Positions 17,270 to 26,383 of a stretch of DNA of 64,000 nt are shown here, piece after piece. A program made the position numbers and the translations under genes. Each line of letters starts with the position of its first letter. Within the stretch, counting starts at the first letter, position 1. Source of the DNA: Desulfopila sp. IMCC35008. Lineage in GTDB: Bacteria > Desulfobacterota > Desulfobulbia > Desulfobulbales > Desulfocapsaceae. Under the pieces are notes generated by a model that made no database searches, was not told the DNA's origin, and saw nothing but the letters and a program-made list of their open reading frames with translations. Where the stretch lies: contig NZ_CP050700.1 of the NCBI RefSeq assembly GCF_010646885.2, positions 5,772,001 through 5,836,000 on the forward strand. Direction: 5' to 3'.

Positions 17270-18586
17270 ATGTTTGAGTTATCTGCAATTGGTGTCGAAT
17301 GGGGGACCTTTCTGCTGTTCGGCATGATGATTGTCCTGCTGATCCTGGGAAAGCCGTTGGCCTACCTGACCGGTTTTGTGGCAATGTTCTTTGCTATCGG
17401 CTGGTTCGGTCCCAATGTACTGCCGCTGCTCACCAGTCGAATATATAGTTTTGTCGGGGAGTATACCCTCATTGCTGTTCCCATGTTTGTCTTGATGGCG
17501 TCCCTGCTGGATAGGACTAATATCGCCAAGGATCTCTATAACGCCATGCAGTATTTCGGCGGCCGGATTCGGGGTGGGGTAGCGGTGCAGACCCTTGTCG
17601 TTGCCGTTTTCCTGGCTGCCATGAGCGGTATTATAGGTGGGGAGACGGTCCTACTCGGTATGCTGGCGCTGCCACAGATGCTTCGGCTTGGTTATGATAA
17701 AAAGCTTGCCATAGGTACGGTCTGTGCCGGAGGATCGCTTGGTACCATGGTGCCGCCTTCCATTGTCTTGATCATCTACGGCCTGACGGCGAACGTCTCC
17801 ATCGGGGACCTTTTTACCGGCGCTGTTATGCCGGCCCTCATGCTGGCCAGCTTTTACCTGATTTATATTCTGGTGCGGTGTTATCTCCAGCCGGAGCTGG
17901 CTCCCTCGAATACCGAGCGCGACGATTCCGTTTCAATCGGCAAAGTGTTTATGGATATTGCCGCACCGGGTGTGATTATTTTCTTTGTGCTCGGCTCCAT
18001 CTACGGAGGTATCGCCTCCGTTACCGAAGCGGCAAGTGTCGGCGTGGCGGCGGTACTGGGGCTTGCTGCAGTGCGCAGGGAATTGAAGTTTACCGTCCTG
18101 CAGGAGAGTATTGTACAAACCATGCGTACCTGCGGTATGATTATCTGGATAGGTATTTCTGCAAGTGCGCTGATCGGCGTCTATAATCTAATGGGTGGGA
18201 ATCGTTTCGTCCAGGGGATGATACTGGGACTTGATGTCAGCCCGCTGTTGATTATTCTGTTGATGATGGGAATCCTAATCTTCCTCGGCATGTTTATGGA
18301 CTGGATTGGTATAGCCCTGTTGACCATGCCGATTTTTGTGCCCATTGTCACGGGGCTTGGGTACGACCCGGTCTGGTTCGGAGTGGTCTTCTGCATGAAT
18401 ATGCAGGTCTCTTTCCTGAGCCCGCCATTCGGGCCTGCCGCCTTTTATCTCAAGAGTGTAGCACCACCCGAAATTACACTTATGGATATTTTTGCCTCGG
18501 TATGGCCCTTTATCCTCATGCAGCTCCTGGCCCTCTCTTTAGTGGTGTTGAATCCCAATATCGCTTTATGGCTTGTTAACCTGTAG
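17270..18586 (+). CDS. dctM: TRAP transporter large permease (DctM family)
   Basis: Sodium-coupled transport channel with about twelve membrane helices over 438 residues. Family landmarks are the helical-hairpin stretches GETVLLGMLALPQM and GGSLGTMVPPSIVLIIYG, and near the C-terminus LGMFMDWIGIALLTMPIFVP and QVSFLSPPFGPAAFYLKS. It follows dctQ by 18 bases with a strong ribosome site (GGGAGGAG). It completes a P-Q-M set, so the transporter looks functional. Confidence 0.94.
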   Translation: MFELSAIGVEWGTFLLFGMMIVLLILGKPLAYLTGFVAMFFAIGWFGPNVLPLLTSRIYSFVGEYTLIAVPMFVLMASLLDRTNIAKDLYNAMQYFGGRIRGGVAVQTLVVAVFLAAMSGIIGGETVLLGMLALPQMLRLGYDKKLAIGTVCAGGSLGTMVPPSIVLIIYGLTANVSIGDLFTGAVMPALMLASFYLIYILVRCYLQPELAPSNTERDDSVSIGKVFMDIAAPGVIIFFVLGSIYGGIASVTEAASVGVAAVLGLAAVRRELKFTVLQESIVQTMRTCGMIIWIGISASALIGVYNLMGGNRFVQGMILGLDVSPLLIILLMMGILIFLGMFMDWIGIALLTMPIFVPIVTGLGYDPVWFGVVFCMNMQVSFLSPPFGPAAFYLKSVAPPEITLMDIFASVWPFILMQLLALSLVVLNPNIALWLVNL

Positions 18587-18593
18587 GCTGGTG

Positions 18594-19100
18594 ATGGTCA
18601 TTGTACTTATGGGCCCTATGGGTTGCGGAAAAACAACGGTGGGAAGGCTTCTCTCGGACCGGCTGGGATGGCGTTTCGAGGATGCTGATGATTTTCATCC
18701 TCCCGCCAATGTGGCAAAGATGAAATCGGGCGTACCTCTCGATGATGATGATCGGCTGCCATGGCTGCAGTACCTGCGGAACATGATAGATGATGCTGTG
18801 GGAAGCGAAGAGAATATGATCCTGGCCTGCTCTGCCTTAAAGAATAAGTACCGGGTGGCACTCGGGGTGAACCAGGAATCGGTGGTGTCGGCATATCTCA
18901 AGGGTTCCCCGGAACTGCTTCGTGACCGAATAGCGGCAAGAACACACCAGTATATGAATAAGGATCTGCTCACCAGCCAATTGCGGACGCTGGAAGAGCC
19001 TGAAGATGGCCTGATCGTCTCCATTGCATCGACCCCTGCTGCGGCAGTTGAAGATATTGTTCAGGGAATATCACAATTTATAACAAAGAAAAGAGCGTAA
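18594..19100 (+). CDS. gntK: gluconokinase
   Basis: Phosphorylates gluconate to 6-phosphogluconate. P-loop GPMGCGKTTVG is at residues 6-16; FEDADDFHPPANVAKMKSG and PLDDDDRLPWL are the substrate and lid motifs of GntK; LACSALKNKYR follows. 168 residues from the ATG at 18594; in-frame GTG 18591 and TTG 18573 are also possible because the gene follows dctM with little or no gap. It supplies the substrate of the next gene, gnd, four bases downstream. Confidence 0.92.
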   Translation: MVIVLMGPMGCGKTTVGRLLSDRLGWRFEDADDFHPPANVAKMKSGVPLDDDDRLPWLQYLRNMIDDAVGSEENMILACSALKNKYRVALGVNQESVVSAYLKGSPELLRDRIAARTHQYMNKDLLTSQLRTLEEPEDGLIVSIASTPAAAVEDIVQGISQFITKKRA

Positions 19101-19103
19101 CAA

Positions 19104-20552
19104 ATGGAATATACAATTGGTATTGCAGGGCTGGCGGTCATGGGGGAGAACCTGGTGCTCAATATGGCGTCCAAAGGGTTTTCTGTTGCGGTTTACAACC
19201 GCACCTATGGGAAGACAGAAAAGTTTCTCGAGGGCCGGGCTAAAGGAAAGGATATCGCAGGGTACCGGGAGGTTAAGGATTTTGTGGCCAGCCTGGAGTC
19301 TCCCAGAAAGATCATGATGATGGTGAAGGCCGGGGAACCGGTGGACCAGTTTATCGAGCAGTTGCTCCCGTTTCTTGACGAGGGTGATATCGTTATCGAC
19401 GGGGGTAACTCCAATTACCATGACACGGTGCGACGACAGGATTATCTGGAGGGTAAAGGACTACGCTATATCGGCACCGGTGTCTCCGGTGGAGAAGAAG
19501 GGGCGCTGAAAGGTCCCTCTATCATGCCGGGAGGGTCCGCCAGCGCTTGGGAACACCTGGAGCCTGTCTTCACCGCAGCCGCGGCTAAAGTTGATGACGG
19601 TTCGTCATGTACGGCCTGGATGGGGCCGGGTGGGGCCGGACACTTTGTGAAAATGGTTCATAACGGTATTGAATACGGTGATATGCAGCTCATCTGCGAA
19701 GCGTACCATTTCATGAAAGATATCCTTGGTATGGATAGCGGTGAAATTCATTCTACCTTCGCAGATTGGAATCAGGGTGAGCTGAGCAGCTACCTTATTG
19801 AGATCACAGCGGACATCACCGCGTTTCTTGATGAGGATGGTTCCCCCCTGCTCGAGAACATCCTCGATGCTGCGGGCCAGAAAGGAACCGGCAAGTGGAC
19901 GGTTATCGGTGCTCTCGACTACGGTGTACCGCTCTCGCTGATCAGTGAATCCGTCTTTGCCCGCTGTCTGTCGAGCCTCAAAGAGCTAAGGGAGTCGGCA
20001 GCACGAGAGCTGGCAGGACCTGAGTGTGTATATGAGGGGGACAGGGCGGCCCTGCTTAGTGATTTGGGGACAGCGCTGTATGTCGCAAAGATTATCTCCT
20101 ACGCCCAGGGATTCGGGCTGCTGCAGGCAGCCTCGGACCAGTATAGCTGGGATCTGAACCTGGCGGAAATCGCACGCATATGGCGGGGCGGGTGCATTAT
20201 TCGTTCGGTCTTCCTTGACAGGATTTCTGATGCTTATACCCGTGAGCCTGGGTTGGCGAATATGCTGCTCGATCCCTATTTCAAGGATATCGTGACCAAG
20301 GGACAGGCTCGTCTGCGGAATGTGTTGACGGCTGGTATGTCCGCCGGTATTCCGCTTCCGTGTCATTCGGCAGCCCTCAACTACTTTGACGGTCTTCGCA
20401 CTGCAAAACTGCCCGCCAACTTGCTCCAGGCTCAACGGGATTATTTCGGCGCCCATATGTATGAACGGGTTGATAAGCCACGGGGTGAATGGTTTCACAC
20501 CAACTGGACCGGTGAGGGCGGCGATACCACCTCCACTGCCTACTCCAAGTAA
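19104..20552 (+). CDS. gnd: 6-phosphogluconate dehydrogenase, decarboxylating
   Basis: Oxidises and decarboxylates 6-phosphogluconate to ribulose-5-phosphate. N-terminal dinucleotide-binding GIAGLAVMGENLVLN with NRT after the second strand suggests NADP. GGNSNY, TGVSGGEEGALKGPSIMPGG and the catalytic Lys-containing GPGGAGHFVKMVHNGIEYGDMQ follow. The C-terminal helical domain contains RGGCIIRS and ends with a YERVDKPRGEWFHTNW block. The 482-residue length marks the long dimeric form. It directly follows gntK, so gluconate is routed to the oxidative pentose phosphate path. Confidence 0.95.
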   Translation: MEYTIGIAGLAVMGENLVLNMASKGFSVAVYNRTYGKTEKFLEGRAKGKDIAGYREVKDFVASLESPRKIMMMVKAGEPVDQFIEQLLPFLDEGDIVIDGGNSNYHDTVRRQDYLEGKGLRYIGTGVSGGEEGALKGPSIMPGGSASAWEHLEPVFTAAAAKVDDGSSCTAWMGPGGAGHFVKMVHNGIEYGDMQLICEAYHFMKDILGMDSGEIHSTFADWNQGELSSYLIEITADITAFLDEDGSPLLENILDAAGQKGTGKWTVIGALDYGVPLSLISESVFARCLSSLKELRESAARELAGPECVYEGDRAALLSDLGTALYVAKIISYAQGFGLLQAASDQYSWDLNLAEIARIWRGGCIIRSVFLDRISDAYTREPGLANMLLDPYFKDIVTKGQARLRNVLTAGMSAGIPLPCHSAALNYFDGLRTAKLPANLLQAQRDYFGAHMYERVDKPRGEWFHTNWTGEGGDTTSTAYSK

Positions 20553-20563
20553 AACTTCCTCTA

Positions 20564-20587
20564 CCGGGGCCTCAACAGGGGTCCCGG
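20564..20587 (+). terminator. hairpin after gnd
   Basis: CCGGGGCC and GGTCCCGG pair over eight bases with one G-U in the plus-strand RNA and an eight-base loop, 12 bases after the gnd stop. No T run follows, so termination efficiency is uncertain. Confidence 0.45.
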
Positions 20588-20649
20588 ATAATTACCTGAA
20601 AAGCCATCTTTTTTGAAAACTAGCTTGACGAGAGATTATTTCCACATTA

Positions 20650-20699
20650 AAGTAACACAAAATTGAAAAACGTGTTACTTGCTTGCGGCCGTTTTTCAA
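20650..20699. repeat. two overlapping, mutually exclusive inverted repeats
   Basis: AAGTAACAC (20650-20658) is complementary to GTGTTACTT (20672-20680). TTGAAAAACG (20663-20672) is complementary to CGTTTTTCAA (20690-20699). The right arm of the first and left arm of the second share a base, and the left arm of the second lies in the loop of the first. The two stems could form a pseudoknot or compete. They lie between convergent gnd and ilvB. Confidence 0.55.
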
Positions 20700-20713
20700 A
20701 TAGCGCGCCGATT

Positions 20714-20762
20714 CGGCAATGTGGTCATGCCTCCTCCTGCTTCTGCCAATGCCACATTGCCG
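20714..20762. repeat. 11-bp perfect inverted repeat between gnd and ilvB
   Basis: CGGCAATGTGG and CCACATTGCCG flank a 27-base loop. It sits 37 bases from the 3' end of ilvB and may serve as a transcript end or a repetitive extragenic element. There is no T run. No second copy was noticed in this window. Confidence 0.5.
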
Positions 20763-20798
20763 ATCGTCGGTGAATTCTCCGGGTCAAATCAAAATACG

Positions 20799-22514
20799 CT
20801 ACTTTGGGTCTGATTTGTCCATGTAGGGGCCAAGGATCATGCCGTCATATCCCTGGCCTGCCGGTATTCGGGGATAGAGAATCTCATCCACATCACACAT
20901 CACCTCAAGGAATGCCGGTCCGGAAGCGCTGAGGAGGTTTTCCATCGCCTCTTTCAGCTGGTTTCTTTCACGAACGGTCTGGTGAAAAACAAAACCCATC
21001 TCTTCTGCCACGTTGGCAAAGGCCACGTCCGTAACCTTCCTGGTCCCAACAAAATTGCCATTATGCTGAAAGTGCTGGATGTTGCGGACCATACCGTCAC
21101 CGTGGTTATTGAGCATCAATACCTTGATTGGCAGTTGGTATTTGCCGATGGTGAAGAGTTCTCCCAGGTTCATCAGCAGGCTGCCGTCGCCGTCGATGGC
21201 GATAATCGTGGTATTCGGGTTGGCGTGATGGGCCCCGATTGCTGAAGGCAGGGAAAATCCCATGGGGCCGAAACCGCCTGCGGTGAGAAATGATTTGGGA
21301 GAAGGGGTGATAAGATACTGGGCGGAGAGCATTTGGTGGTTGCCTACGCCTGTAGTTATCTTGGTGTTTTCCGTGATGTATCCCGAGAGGAGCTCCAGCA
21401 CTTCAGCCTGCTGGATGGCTGGTGCCTGGCGATTGAAATTGAGCGGATAATCCTGCTTGAGCTGCAGGGTGTATTTCTGCCATTCACCAATGTCGAGGCG
21501 AATGTCGTATTTTTCCGCATAGTTGAGGAGATCATCCAGGGCCGCTTCCGCCTTGCCGATAAAGGAGAATTTCGGTTCCCGTGAAAAACGAACCTCCTGT
21601 ACTTTTTTCGGATTGATATCAAAATAGGCGATATCGGCCTCCAGGCCTGACTCCCCAACCTTTTGGGAGACCCGATCATCCCAACGTACCCCGAACGCCA
21701 CAAACAGATCGGTCTTCTGGATGGCCAGGTTGGCGCTGGGAACCCCGAACATGCCGAGCATGCCGAGTGCCCAGTCAGCCTTCTCGTTGAGTACGCCCTT
21801 GCCCATAAGACTATTGATGGATGGGACGCCAAAACGTCTGTTAAATGCCCTTATTCGATTACTGGCAGCCTCGGAATTAAGGCCACCCCCAATATATAGG
21901 AGTGGACGCTTTTTGGATTTCAGCAGGTCGTAAAACTGACGGCACTGGTTTTCACCAAGATGCCTTTCCTCATCGTACTTATTACGAAACCGGATCGGGT
22001 CGATGGCCTGGTAGTCGCCATCTGCCTGCTGGATATCAAAGGGAAAGTCGATAACCACCGGGCCGGGTTTGCCCGATTTGGCATAGTAGTAGGCATCTTT
22101 GACCACTTCTTCCACATTCTGGAGTTCTGATACCAGCACAACCTTCTTGGCCGCATCGGCAAAGACAGATTTTACATTGATGTGCTGGAACTCATCTGAA
22201 CCCAGCCTGGTCTGCGCAACCTGGCCTGCAAACACCAGCATAGGGATCGAATCCGCATGGGCGTCGGCAACGGCGGTGAGGGTATTGGTAATGGCGGGTC
22301 CTGAGGTGACAACTGCGATTCCCACCCGTTCGCTTGCCCGGGAGTATCCTCCGGCGGCAAAAGCGCAGGACTGCTCATTGGCGTCTACAATAATCTTAAT
22401 GTCATGTTCGGCAATGGCGTGAAAGACCGGTAAAATGGTGGCCCCTGAGAAACCGAAAATGGTATCGACCCCCAGATCAACCAGACTTTTTGCTAATATA
22501 TCGGCGTTATTCAT
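20799..22514 (-). CDS. ilvB: acetolactate synthase large subunit (ThDP enzyme)
   Basis: Condenses two pyruvates, or pyruvate and 2-ketobutyrate, in the first step of branched-chain amino-acid synthesis. It has the three ThDP-fold domains: an N-terminal PYR domain with the catalytic Glu in VDANEQSCAFAAGGYSRA, a central domain, and a C-terminal PP domain with the metal motif IDGDGSLLMNLGEL. The glycine-rich opening reads GFSGATILPVF rather than the usual GYPGGAILP, so this is a divergent member. The 571-residue length is normal. The ilvN-type subunit is encoded in the same run, which supports the assignment over other ThDP decarboxylases. Confidence 0.85.
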   Translation of the reverse strand: MNNADILAKSLVDLGVDTIFGFSGATILPVFHAIAEHDIKIIVDANEQSCAFAAGGYSRASERVGIAVVTSGPAITNTLTAVADAHADSIPMLVFAGQVAQTRLGSDEFQHINVKSVFADAAKKVVLVSELQNVEEVVKDAYYYAKSGKPGPVVIDFPFDIQQADGDYQAIDPIRFRNKYDEERHLGENQCRQFYDLLKSKKRPLLYIGGGLNSEAASNRIRAFNRRFGVPSINSLMGKGVLNEKADWALGMLGMFGVPSANLAIQKTDLFVAFGVRWDDRVSQKVGESGLEADIAYFDINPKKVQEVRFSREPKFSFIGKAEAALDDLLNYAEKYDIRLDIGEWQKYTLQLKQDYPLNFNRQAPAIQQAEVLELLSGYITENTKITTGVGNHQMLSAQYLITPSPKSFLTAGGFGPMGFSLPSAIGAHHANPNTTIIAIDGDGSLLMNLGELFTIGKYQLPIKVLMLNNHGDGMVRNIQHFQHNGNFVGTRKVTDVAFANVAEEMGFVFHQTVRERNQLKEAMENLLSASGPAFLEVMCDVDEILYPRIPAGQGYDGMILGPYMDKSDPK

Positions 22515-22540
22515 AATTCTGTCTCTTTTTATTGTATCAA

Positions 22541-23707
22541 TTACTTGCCGAGAAAGCGGCGAATCCTCGCTACTGCTTCCTGCATCATGTCTATTTCGGT
22601 GGTGTAAGCAAATCGAACATGATGCTCATGCTTGTTGCTTCCGAAATCCTTGCCCGGCGTAATCGCAACACCTTCCTGTTCCAATAGGTCGTAGGCAAAT
22701 GAAAAACTGTCATCGGTCAGTTCCGAACAGTCACCGTACAGGTAGAAGGCCCCTTCGGGTACGACCGGGAATTTGAAGCCGAGTTCGCTCAGGGCCGGAA
22801 GCAGGAAATCCCGACGTTTGCAAAATTCCTCCCGCCGTTTTTCGAGAACCTCAATGCACTCGGGATCAAAGGCCTTGAGAGCGGCAAACTGCGAGGATGC
22901 AGTACTTGAGATAAATATATTCTGGGCCAGTCGGTCGATGGCCTCAATATAATGTTCCGGCGCGACGAGCCAGCCGAGCCGCCAGCCTGTCATGGTGAAA
23001 TATTTGGAGAAGCTGTTGATGACAATGATGTTGTCGGTGACGCTGAGGGCCGAGAACGGCTTACGGCCATATACCAATCCCTGGTATATCTCGTCCACAA
23101 TCAGCATACCGCCCTTGCCCCTGACCACATCGTAGATGTCTGAAAGCTCTTGCTTGCTCAGCAGGGTACCGGTCGGATTGGAGGGCGTGGCGACCATGGC
23201 TGCCCTGGTCGTATCGTCCCAATGTTTCTCGATCAGTTCAGCACTAAGTTGGTAAGCGGTATCGGGCCCCACCGGCAACGGTTTGGCTACACCGTTTACA
23301 GCGGCGACAAAATGTTTGTTGCAGGGGTATCCGGGATCTGTCATCAGGACTGATTCACCGGGATTGACAAGCACACCCATTACCAGCTGCAGGGCACCGG
23401 AAGAACCTGGTGTGATCATAATCCTTGAGGCTTTAACCTCAACGTCAAATGTGTTGCGGTAATGGTCCCTTATTTTCTCTCTCAGAGGTGGAATACCGGC
23501 AGCGGGTGTGTAACCTGTGAAACCAAGGTCCAGTCCTTTTTTCGCTTCATCGATAATGAGTTGCGGGGTGTCAAAATCGGGTTCACCTACTTCCATGTGA
23601 ATAATCGAGCGACCTTCTGCTTCAAGTTCCTTTGCCCGCGCGAGAAGATCCATCACGTAAAAAGGGGCGATAAAATCCATCCTGCGGGCAATTTGATTCT
23701 GTTCCAT
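22541..23707 (-). CDS. PLP-dependent class I/II aminotransferase
   Basis: Fold-type I aminotransferase of 388 residues. GYTPAAGIPPLREKI, SNPTGTLLSKQEL, the DEIYQGLVYG strand with the cofactor Asp, and the PLP Lys in NSFSKYFTMTGWRLGWLV are all intact. The C-terminal substrate-carboxylate Arg is in HHVRFAYTT. It sits between ilvN and ilvB with short gaps (38 and 26 bases), so it is probably in the same operon. A role in making or using alanine or a branched-chain keto acid is plausible. The amino donor and acceptor cannot be fixed from sequence. Confidence 0.88.
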   Translation of the reverse strand: MEQNQIARRMDFIAPFYVMDLLARAKELEAEGRSIIHMEVGEPDFDTPQLIIDEAKKGLDLGFTGYTPAAGIPPLREKIRDHYRNTFDVEVKASRIMITPGSSGALQLVMGVLVNPGESVLMTDPGYPCNKHFVAAVNGVAKPLPVGPDTAYQLSAELIEKHWDDTTRAAMVATPSNPTGTLLSKQELSDIYDVVRGKGGMLIVDEIYQGLVYGRKPFSALSVTDNIIVINSFSKYFTMTGWRLGWLVAPEHYIEAIDRLAQNIFISSTASSQFAALKAFDPECIEVLEKRREEFCKRRDFLLPALSELGFKFPVVPEGAFYLYGDCSELTDDSFSFAYDLLEQEGVAITPGKDFGSNKHEHHVRFAYTTEIDMMQEAVARIRRFLGK

Positions 23708-23745
23708 GCTTTTCCTGCAACGGTGATTGTGTCAGAAACTATTTT

Positions 23746-24258
23746 TTATTCTGGCAGCTTGTGTGATTCTTCAAGGTTCCGGTAGAGGGCCAAAACACCT
23801 GACCTGGTCAGCTTCTTGATGCCAAGAGGGCGCAGCAGGTCGATAATGGCATTAACCTTGTCTTCTGTCCCTGTAACCTCGACGATGTAGGAGTCACTGC
23901 CAGCGTTGACGATCTTGGCGTTGAAGATGTCCGCTACCTGGATGAGCTCAGTTCTATTCTGTGGGGTAACGGCGACGCTGATAAGCGCCATCTCCCTCTT
24001 GACTGACTTCTCATCGTGAGTCATATCCCGTAATTTGATCACATCGATAAGACGGTTGAGCTGGGCCTGGATCTCGATAAATTGGTCTGGTGTGGCCTTG
24101 GTCTTAATGGTAATGCGGGATATCTCCGGTTCATGGGTCGGGGCACCGCAGATGGACTCCATATTGTAACCCCTTCCGGAAAAGAGCCCGGTAACCCGCG
24201 AGGTGACGCTGGGTTTGTTGGCCACCAGCATTGTAAGGATATAGATCTGTTCTTCCAT
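23746..24258 (-). CDS. ilvN: acetolactate synthase small (regulatory) subunit
   Basis: 170 residues with an N-terminal ACT domain (YILTMLVANKPSVTSRVTGLFSGRGYN) that normally binds valine for feedback control, followed by the family's C-terminal domain (MALISVAVTPQNRTELIQVADIFNAKIV). The start at 24258 has AGGAGG six bases upstream; the frame is open further upstream to 24327 but without such a site. It is the first gene of the ilvN-aminotransferase-ilvB run. The upstream 280 bases to 24538 hold the promoter; I found no leader peptide. Confidence 0.92.
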   Translation of the reverse strand: MEEQIYILTMLVANKPSVTSRVTGLFSGRGYNMESICGAPTHEPEISRITIKTKATPDQFIEIQAQLNRLIDVIKLRDMTHDEKSVKREMALISVAVTPQNRTELIQVADIFNAKIVNAGSDSYIVEVTGTEDKVNAIIDLLRPLGIKKLTRSGVLALYRNLEESHKLPE

Positions 24259-24538
24259 GTAAACCTCCTTGACTGCGCTATCTATTCCCAGCCGAAAGAG
24301 GCCGGATGAATTTGTTAATAACTGCAAGTACTCTATCGTATAACGGGGGTAACCACAATTTCTTTCTACATAGAAAAAAGAGAGACAACCCCTGTAACTT
24401 CCATCTATTACATGATTGTCTGTCCGGGCCGAAGGACAGTATCAAAAATAATGCGATACCATTTGTTATTTTATCCTGGGGTCGTATAATCCTACTGAAT
24501 CCACATCTTTTTTCATTCCTTTGCCACCTATTGAGACA

Positions 24539-26383
24539 ATGGCGAACAAAATATCGGAGATAATCCAGCCCAGGAGCCTGCAGCAGCGGACGCTGCTGTT
24601 CATACTGCTGCCCACCTTCCTCACCCTTTTAATAATGGGGATGGTGAATGTAATCCTGGTCCGCAGTGTACTGCTTAATCAATGGCAACAGACAGCTATT
24701 GCAAGGCTTGAGCGTTCTGCGCTTATGATTGACAGCCGGCTGCTGAGGATGAAGCGGTTGTTGTCTATCTTTCAGGGAGAGTCCGGAAAGGAGATGAACC
24801 GGCAGGTGAGCCGTTTCCTGATGGACAGGATCAGGAACTCGGATGGTGTTGTTGACGTGAAATTTGAGTGGTTTGGGGAGACCCAGGCAACGTTGTCCGG
24901 TGGACGTTCCAATTCGGATTCCGCCAGGATGGCAGGGCGTATGATGTTTCATCGGGTGGAACGGCTTGATGTAACCACTCCGCAGTATGATGAGGAACTG
25001 AATGGGGAAACAGTTTCACTGGTTAGCGAGTTTCGGGATGAAAAGGACGAGACACTAGGCCGGGTGGAGGTGAAGATCTCGTTTTACGAGCTGATAGACA
25101 ACATCTCGGAGACACATGAGAATTATGAGTTGTTCCTGGTTGATAGCAGCGGTAACGTTCTCACCCGGACAGCCTTGATTGGAAAAAGGGATGTTCGCGA
25201 GTCGCTTGGAAAATTCGGCGGAGCCAATGACCTTGAGAGCAGAACCCTGGATGAGCTTCAGGAGAGCGAACAAGGAGTCGTTTTCGGAAAAGGATTGCTG
25301 CCAAGTGAAATCAGCGGTTTTTTCAGGCTCAGTGAGGCGCCCTGGACTGTTGTCGTGGTAGCTCCCGGTAATCTGGTGTTTAAACCCATACGGCAGTTCA
25401 GGTTTTATTATTTACTTACCGGTACAATCGGTCTGTTGTTTGCACTCTGGTTGATTCGAAGGGGTTTGAACAATACGACCGATTCTATCAGGGATGTGAC
25501 AGTTGCAGCCGAGGCGCTGGCCGCAGGCAAGTTCGGCGAACCCTTAGAGGTGAAAAGCCTTGATGAAGTCGGTGAGTTGACAAGAAATTTTAACGTAATG
25601 ACCAGCCAGCTCCGGGAGCGGATGCAGCTTCAGCAGGCGATGGGGATTGCCCGGGAGATTCAACAGAATCTTCTGCCGCAGACAGGTTTCCAGGACGGGC
25701 CTGTTTCCGTTAGCGGTGCAAGTGTTTATTGTGATGAGACGGGCGGCGATTATTACGACCTGCTTGAGGATCTGGACGGTTCTGGCAAGATGGGGGTGGT
25801 TGTCGGGGATGTGGTTGGACACGGAGTTGGCGCGGCGCTTCTCATGACAACAGTCCGGGCACTTGTACGGTGCCGTATGACGCGTCCGGGTGAGCCGTCT
25901 GAAGCGGTGACGGATGTCAACAGGCTGCTGTGTCTTGATACCTCCCGGTCCGGAAACTTTGTCACTCTTTTTTACCTTGTCATTGACCTGAAGGAGCGGC
26001 AGTTGCAATGGGTTCGCTGCGGGCATGACCCGGCCATCGTCTACCAGGTTGAAACCGATGAGTTTTCCGAACTCCACGGCAAAGGTTTCGTGCTGGGTGT
26101 TGATGACAAATGGCTCTATAAACAGAACAGTCGGGAGATGTGCAGTGGGCTGCAGGTAATCCTGATTGGCAGCGACGGCGTCTGGGATGCCGAGAACAGC
26201 CAGGGAGAACGGTTCGGCAGGAAGAGGGTGCAGGCGCTGATCCGTGAAAATGCAGCAAAGACACCGGCAAGGATAATCGAAATTATTAACCATGAAATAG
26301 TTTGCTTCAGAGGCGATACGGCGCAAAATGACGATATTACATTGGTTGTTGTGAAAATTGGGAAATGCGGTCCGGATGAGTAA
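24539..26383 (+). CDS. membrane PP2C/SpoIIE-type serine phosphatase with HAMP domain
   Basis: RsbU/RsbP-like phosphatase that would dephosphorylate a STAS-domain antagonist. It has one membrane helix at about 20-45, a periplasmic sensor region of about 240 residues, a second helix near 285-305, and a HAMP domain (about 310-365). The C-terminal SpoIIE phosphatase domain (about 390-610) carries GGDYYDLLEDLDG and GVVVGDVVGHGVGAALLM metal Asp residues, VRCGHDPAIV and IGSDGVWDAEN. I use ATG 24539; TTG 24521 is also in frame. It overlaps the ABC transporter gene downstream and heads a five-gene cluster with RsbW and STAS genes. Confidence 0.9.
   Translation: MANKISEIIQPRSLQQRTLLFILLPTFLTLLIMGMVNVILVRSVLLNQWQQTAIARLERSALMIDSRLLRMKRLLSIFQGESGKEMNRQVSRFLMDRIRNSDGVVDVKFEWFGETQATLSGGRSNSDSARMAGRMMFHRVERLDVTTPQYDEELNGETVSLVSEFRDEKDETLGRVEVKISFYELIDNISETHENYELFLVDSSGNVLTRTALIGKRDVRESLGKFGGANDLESRTLDELQESEQGVVFGKGLLPSEISGFFRLSEAPWTVVVVAPGNLVFKPIRQFRFYYLLTGTIGLLFALWLIRRGLNNTTDSIRDVTVAAEALAAGKFGEPLEVKSLDEVGELTRNFNVMTSQLRERMQLQQAMGIAREIQQNLLPQTGFQDGPVSVSGASVYCDETGGDYYDLLEDLDGSGKMGVVVGDVVGHGVGAALLMTTVRALVRCRMTRPGEPSEAVTDVNRLLCLDTSRSGNFVTLFYLVIDLKERQLQWVRCGHDPAIVYQVETDEFSELHGKGFVLGVDDKWLYKQNSREMCSGLQVILIGSDGVWDAENSQGERFGRKRVQALIRENAAKTPARIIEIINHEIVCFRGDTAQNDDITLVVVKIGKCGPDE

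Noticed and set aside
25544..26326. Minus-strand frame of 260 residues
   Set aside because: Antisense to the SpoIIE phosphatase catalytic domain, which has all motifs; no domain in the antisense reading.
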